NCBI GenBank assembly: GCA_029961685.1
Contig: JARWKL010000004.1
Span: 21,271,610 to 21,335,609 of the forward strand
DNA length: 64,000 nt
Direction of reading: 5' to 3'
Origin: Aristolochia californica
Lineage: Eukaryota; Streptophyta; Magnoliopsida; Piperales; Aristolochiaceae
Of this stretch, positions 63,139-64,000 are shown piece after piece (the stretch's first letter is position 1; every line of letters starts with the position of its first letter). A model generated the notes under the pieces. It ran no database searches. It was not told where the DNA came from and was given only the letters and a program-made list of their open reading frames with translations. The position numbers were made by a program, and so were the translations under genes.

Positions 63139-64000
63139 GGATATGCATGCTTGAAACATGTTAAAGCTACAAATGACCTATGGATCCATACCTTTTAAAG
63201 AGAATAACATTAAATTCCCAAGTGAACATGCGGTGGTATATTTACCCGAGTCAAACAAGCCTTTATTTTGCCCATTTGGAAAATGCTGACCTAACGATCA
63301 TAGATGATTGTAAAGTGATTTATCATGCGTAATGGGCTATATTTTTGTGAGGAATGACTTATGGATTGAGAGTCAACACTCAGTTAAAAATCCCCCACCT
63401 CCCCCTTTTCCCGACGATTGCAGAACTCGATATATGAAAACTAAAAGGAGTTTAGAATCCATAAAAATTACAGACACTTTTTGGAATTATATCTCTCTAC
63501 ATTTGTGCATTGTGCATTTCCATTTTTATGTATACTTTTTTCTTAAATAAAAACTTGACTTTTCACTTTCCCTTCATCTCTTAAACAAAAAAAGACATAA
63601 AAGGCAAATAGATCACAACAAAATGAAAATTTTAGAGTTTATTTATGGAAAGAATTTAAAGCAATAACAAATGTAAGAAAATAAGGATATACATGTTTGT
63701 AACATGTTAAAGATTCAAATGTCCTATGCATGTTTTAAAAAAAGGATATGCATGCTTGTAACATGTTAAAGATGCAATTGTCCTATGGATCCATACCTTT
63801 TAAAGAGAATAACTTAAATTCCCAAGTGAACGTGCGGTGGGATATTTACCCAAGTCAAACAAGCCATTGTGTTACCCATTTACAAAAAGCTGACCTAACG
63901 ATCTTAAATGATTGTAAAGTGATTTATCATCCGTAACGGCCTATATTTTTGTAAGGAATGACTTATGGATTGGGAATCAACACTAAGTTAAAAATCCCAT
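63139..64000 (+). repeat. Right copy of long-range duplication (63.14-kb spacing)
   Basis: Mate of positions 1-861. The sequence just before it (GGAATTTTATAAGA joined to TGGATATGC, a tail deletion) cannot be compared because the left copy begins at the window edge. The match is still running at the last base. Confidence 0.88.
63685..63743 (+). repeat. 59-bp mini-monomer, right copy
   Basis: Same truncated unit as at 546-604, in the same context and with the same upstream tail deletion. It differs by a few bases (for example GTCCTATGC rather than GTCCTCCGC). The shared rearrangement shows the two flanking regions descend from one copy. Confidence 0.85.

Larger units (their letters stand above)
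1..64000 (+). repeat. Tandem satellite array, ~672-bp monomer, ~97 head-to-tail units
   Basis: Seen directly: one sequence recurs end to end, always on the plus strand, marked by the box GGATATGCATGCTTGAAACA and by CTATGGATCCAAACC about 40 bp downstream. Spacing between successive boxes is mostly 669-677 bp. Shorter spacings (471-660) come from internal deletions and longer ones (692-851) from small insertions or partial duplications. Composition is AT-rich, with one C-rich island per unit. No inverted unit, transposon, RNA gene or unique spacer was found. Long uniform arrays of this kind are typical of eukaryotic heterochromatin; whether this one is centromeric, pericentromeric or subtelomeric cannot be read from the sequence. 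The family is not recognised. The monomer is about four times 168 bp, compatible with nucleosome phasing, but no internal 168-bp subrepeat was evident. Confidence 0.97.
60521..64000 (+). repeat. Satellite block G, monomers m92-m97 (last one cut)
   Basis: Monomer heads lie at 60521, 61154, 61824, 62495, 63139 and 63744, with a 59-bp mini-unit at 63685-63743. m92 lacks about 40 bp near 60610. m95 ends abruptly: TTTTATAAGA is joined directly to TGGATATGC at about 63137, losing about 30 bp of the usual tail. The last 860 bp match the start of the window. The array continues past the right edge. Confidence 0.95.

Noticed and set aside
1..64000. CRISPR array as an explanation of the regular repeats
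   Set aside because: The repeat is the whole 672-bp unit with no unique spacers between copies, and no cas-like genes are present.
1..64000. Ribosomal or 5S RNA gene array with spacers
   Set aside because: No part of the monomer resembles 5S, 5.8S, 18S or 26S rRNA, and the only GTTCAACCC motif lacks the rest of a Pol III internal promoter.
1..64000. Internal ~168-bp subrepeat (672 = 4 x 168)
   Set aside because: Reading the reference unit in quarters I saw no convincing similarity beyond shared A/T runs; a computed self-alignment would be needed to detect an ancient one.

Overview
The whole 64 kb window is one uninterrupted tandem array of an AT-rich satellite DNA (about 30% G+C by eye). 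It has a monomer of about 672 bp, and every unit lies head-to-tail in the same orientation. I see no gene, tRNA, rRNA, CRISPR array, transposon or unique sequence. A conserved box (GGATATGCATGCTTGAAACA and variants), followed about 43 bp later by a BamHI-type GGATCC, was used to phase the units. It occurs about 97 times, and most spacings are 669-677 bp. Array length, monomer size and AT-richness suggest nuclear heterochromatin (centromeric, pericentromeric or subtelomeric) of a eukaryote. A three-unit plant-type telomere motif (CCCTAAA) at 8247-8267 hints at a plant. I do not recognise the satellite family and give no species.

Layout. Blocks 1-10338, 10339-20312, 20313-30091, 30092-40039, 40040-49927, 49928-60520 and 60521-64000 are all the same satellite; each block entry gives its monomer starts and oddities. 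Units run in a fixed order: head box, BamHI site, an ATCAT-AG-ATGAT dyad, a GAGT-CAAC-ACTC dyad, a C-rich pyrimidine tract, a TATA-like TATATAAA, a CT-rich stretch ending in a splice-acceptor-like TTTTAG, an A-rich purine stretch, a splice-donor-like GTAAGT, a GTTCAACCC motif and a T-rich/A-rich junction.

History written in the array. Superimposed on the 672-bp period are several higher-order duplications recognised by shared private variants and shared deletions: a 2.6-kb four-monomer tandem duplication (34531-37150 / 37151-39758), a five-monomer duplication (about 28.1-31.4 / 31.4-34.7 kb), a dimer duplication (41417-42687 / 42688-43942) with a third relative near 45.2-46.3 kb, two single-monomer duplications (about 22.6-23.9 and 53.2-54.5 kb), and older copies 6.0, 6.0, 8.6 and 10.6 kb apart. 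Most strikingly, the first ~860 bp and the last ~860 bp of the window are near-identical (about 20 differences by eye) at a spacing of 63139-63140 bp. They share the same truncated monomer followed by a 59-bp mini-monomer. This suggests a very long higher-order unit or a large segmental duplication, unless it is an assembly artefact.

The short open frames in this window recur at the same place in monomer after monomer and are by-products of the satellite, so no CDS is called. No encoded biological system was found. The points of interest are the unidentified satellite itself, its multi-scale duplication structure, the single telomere-like insertion and the conserved non-coding motifs.
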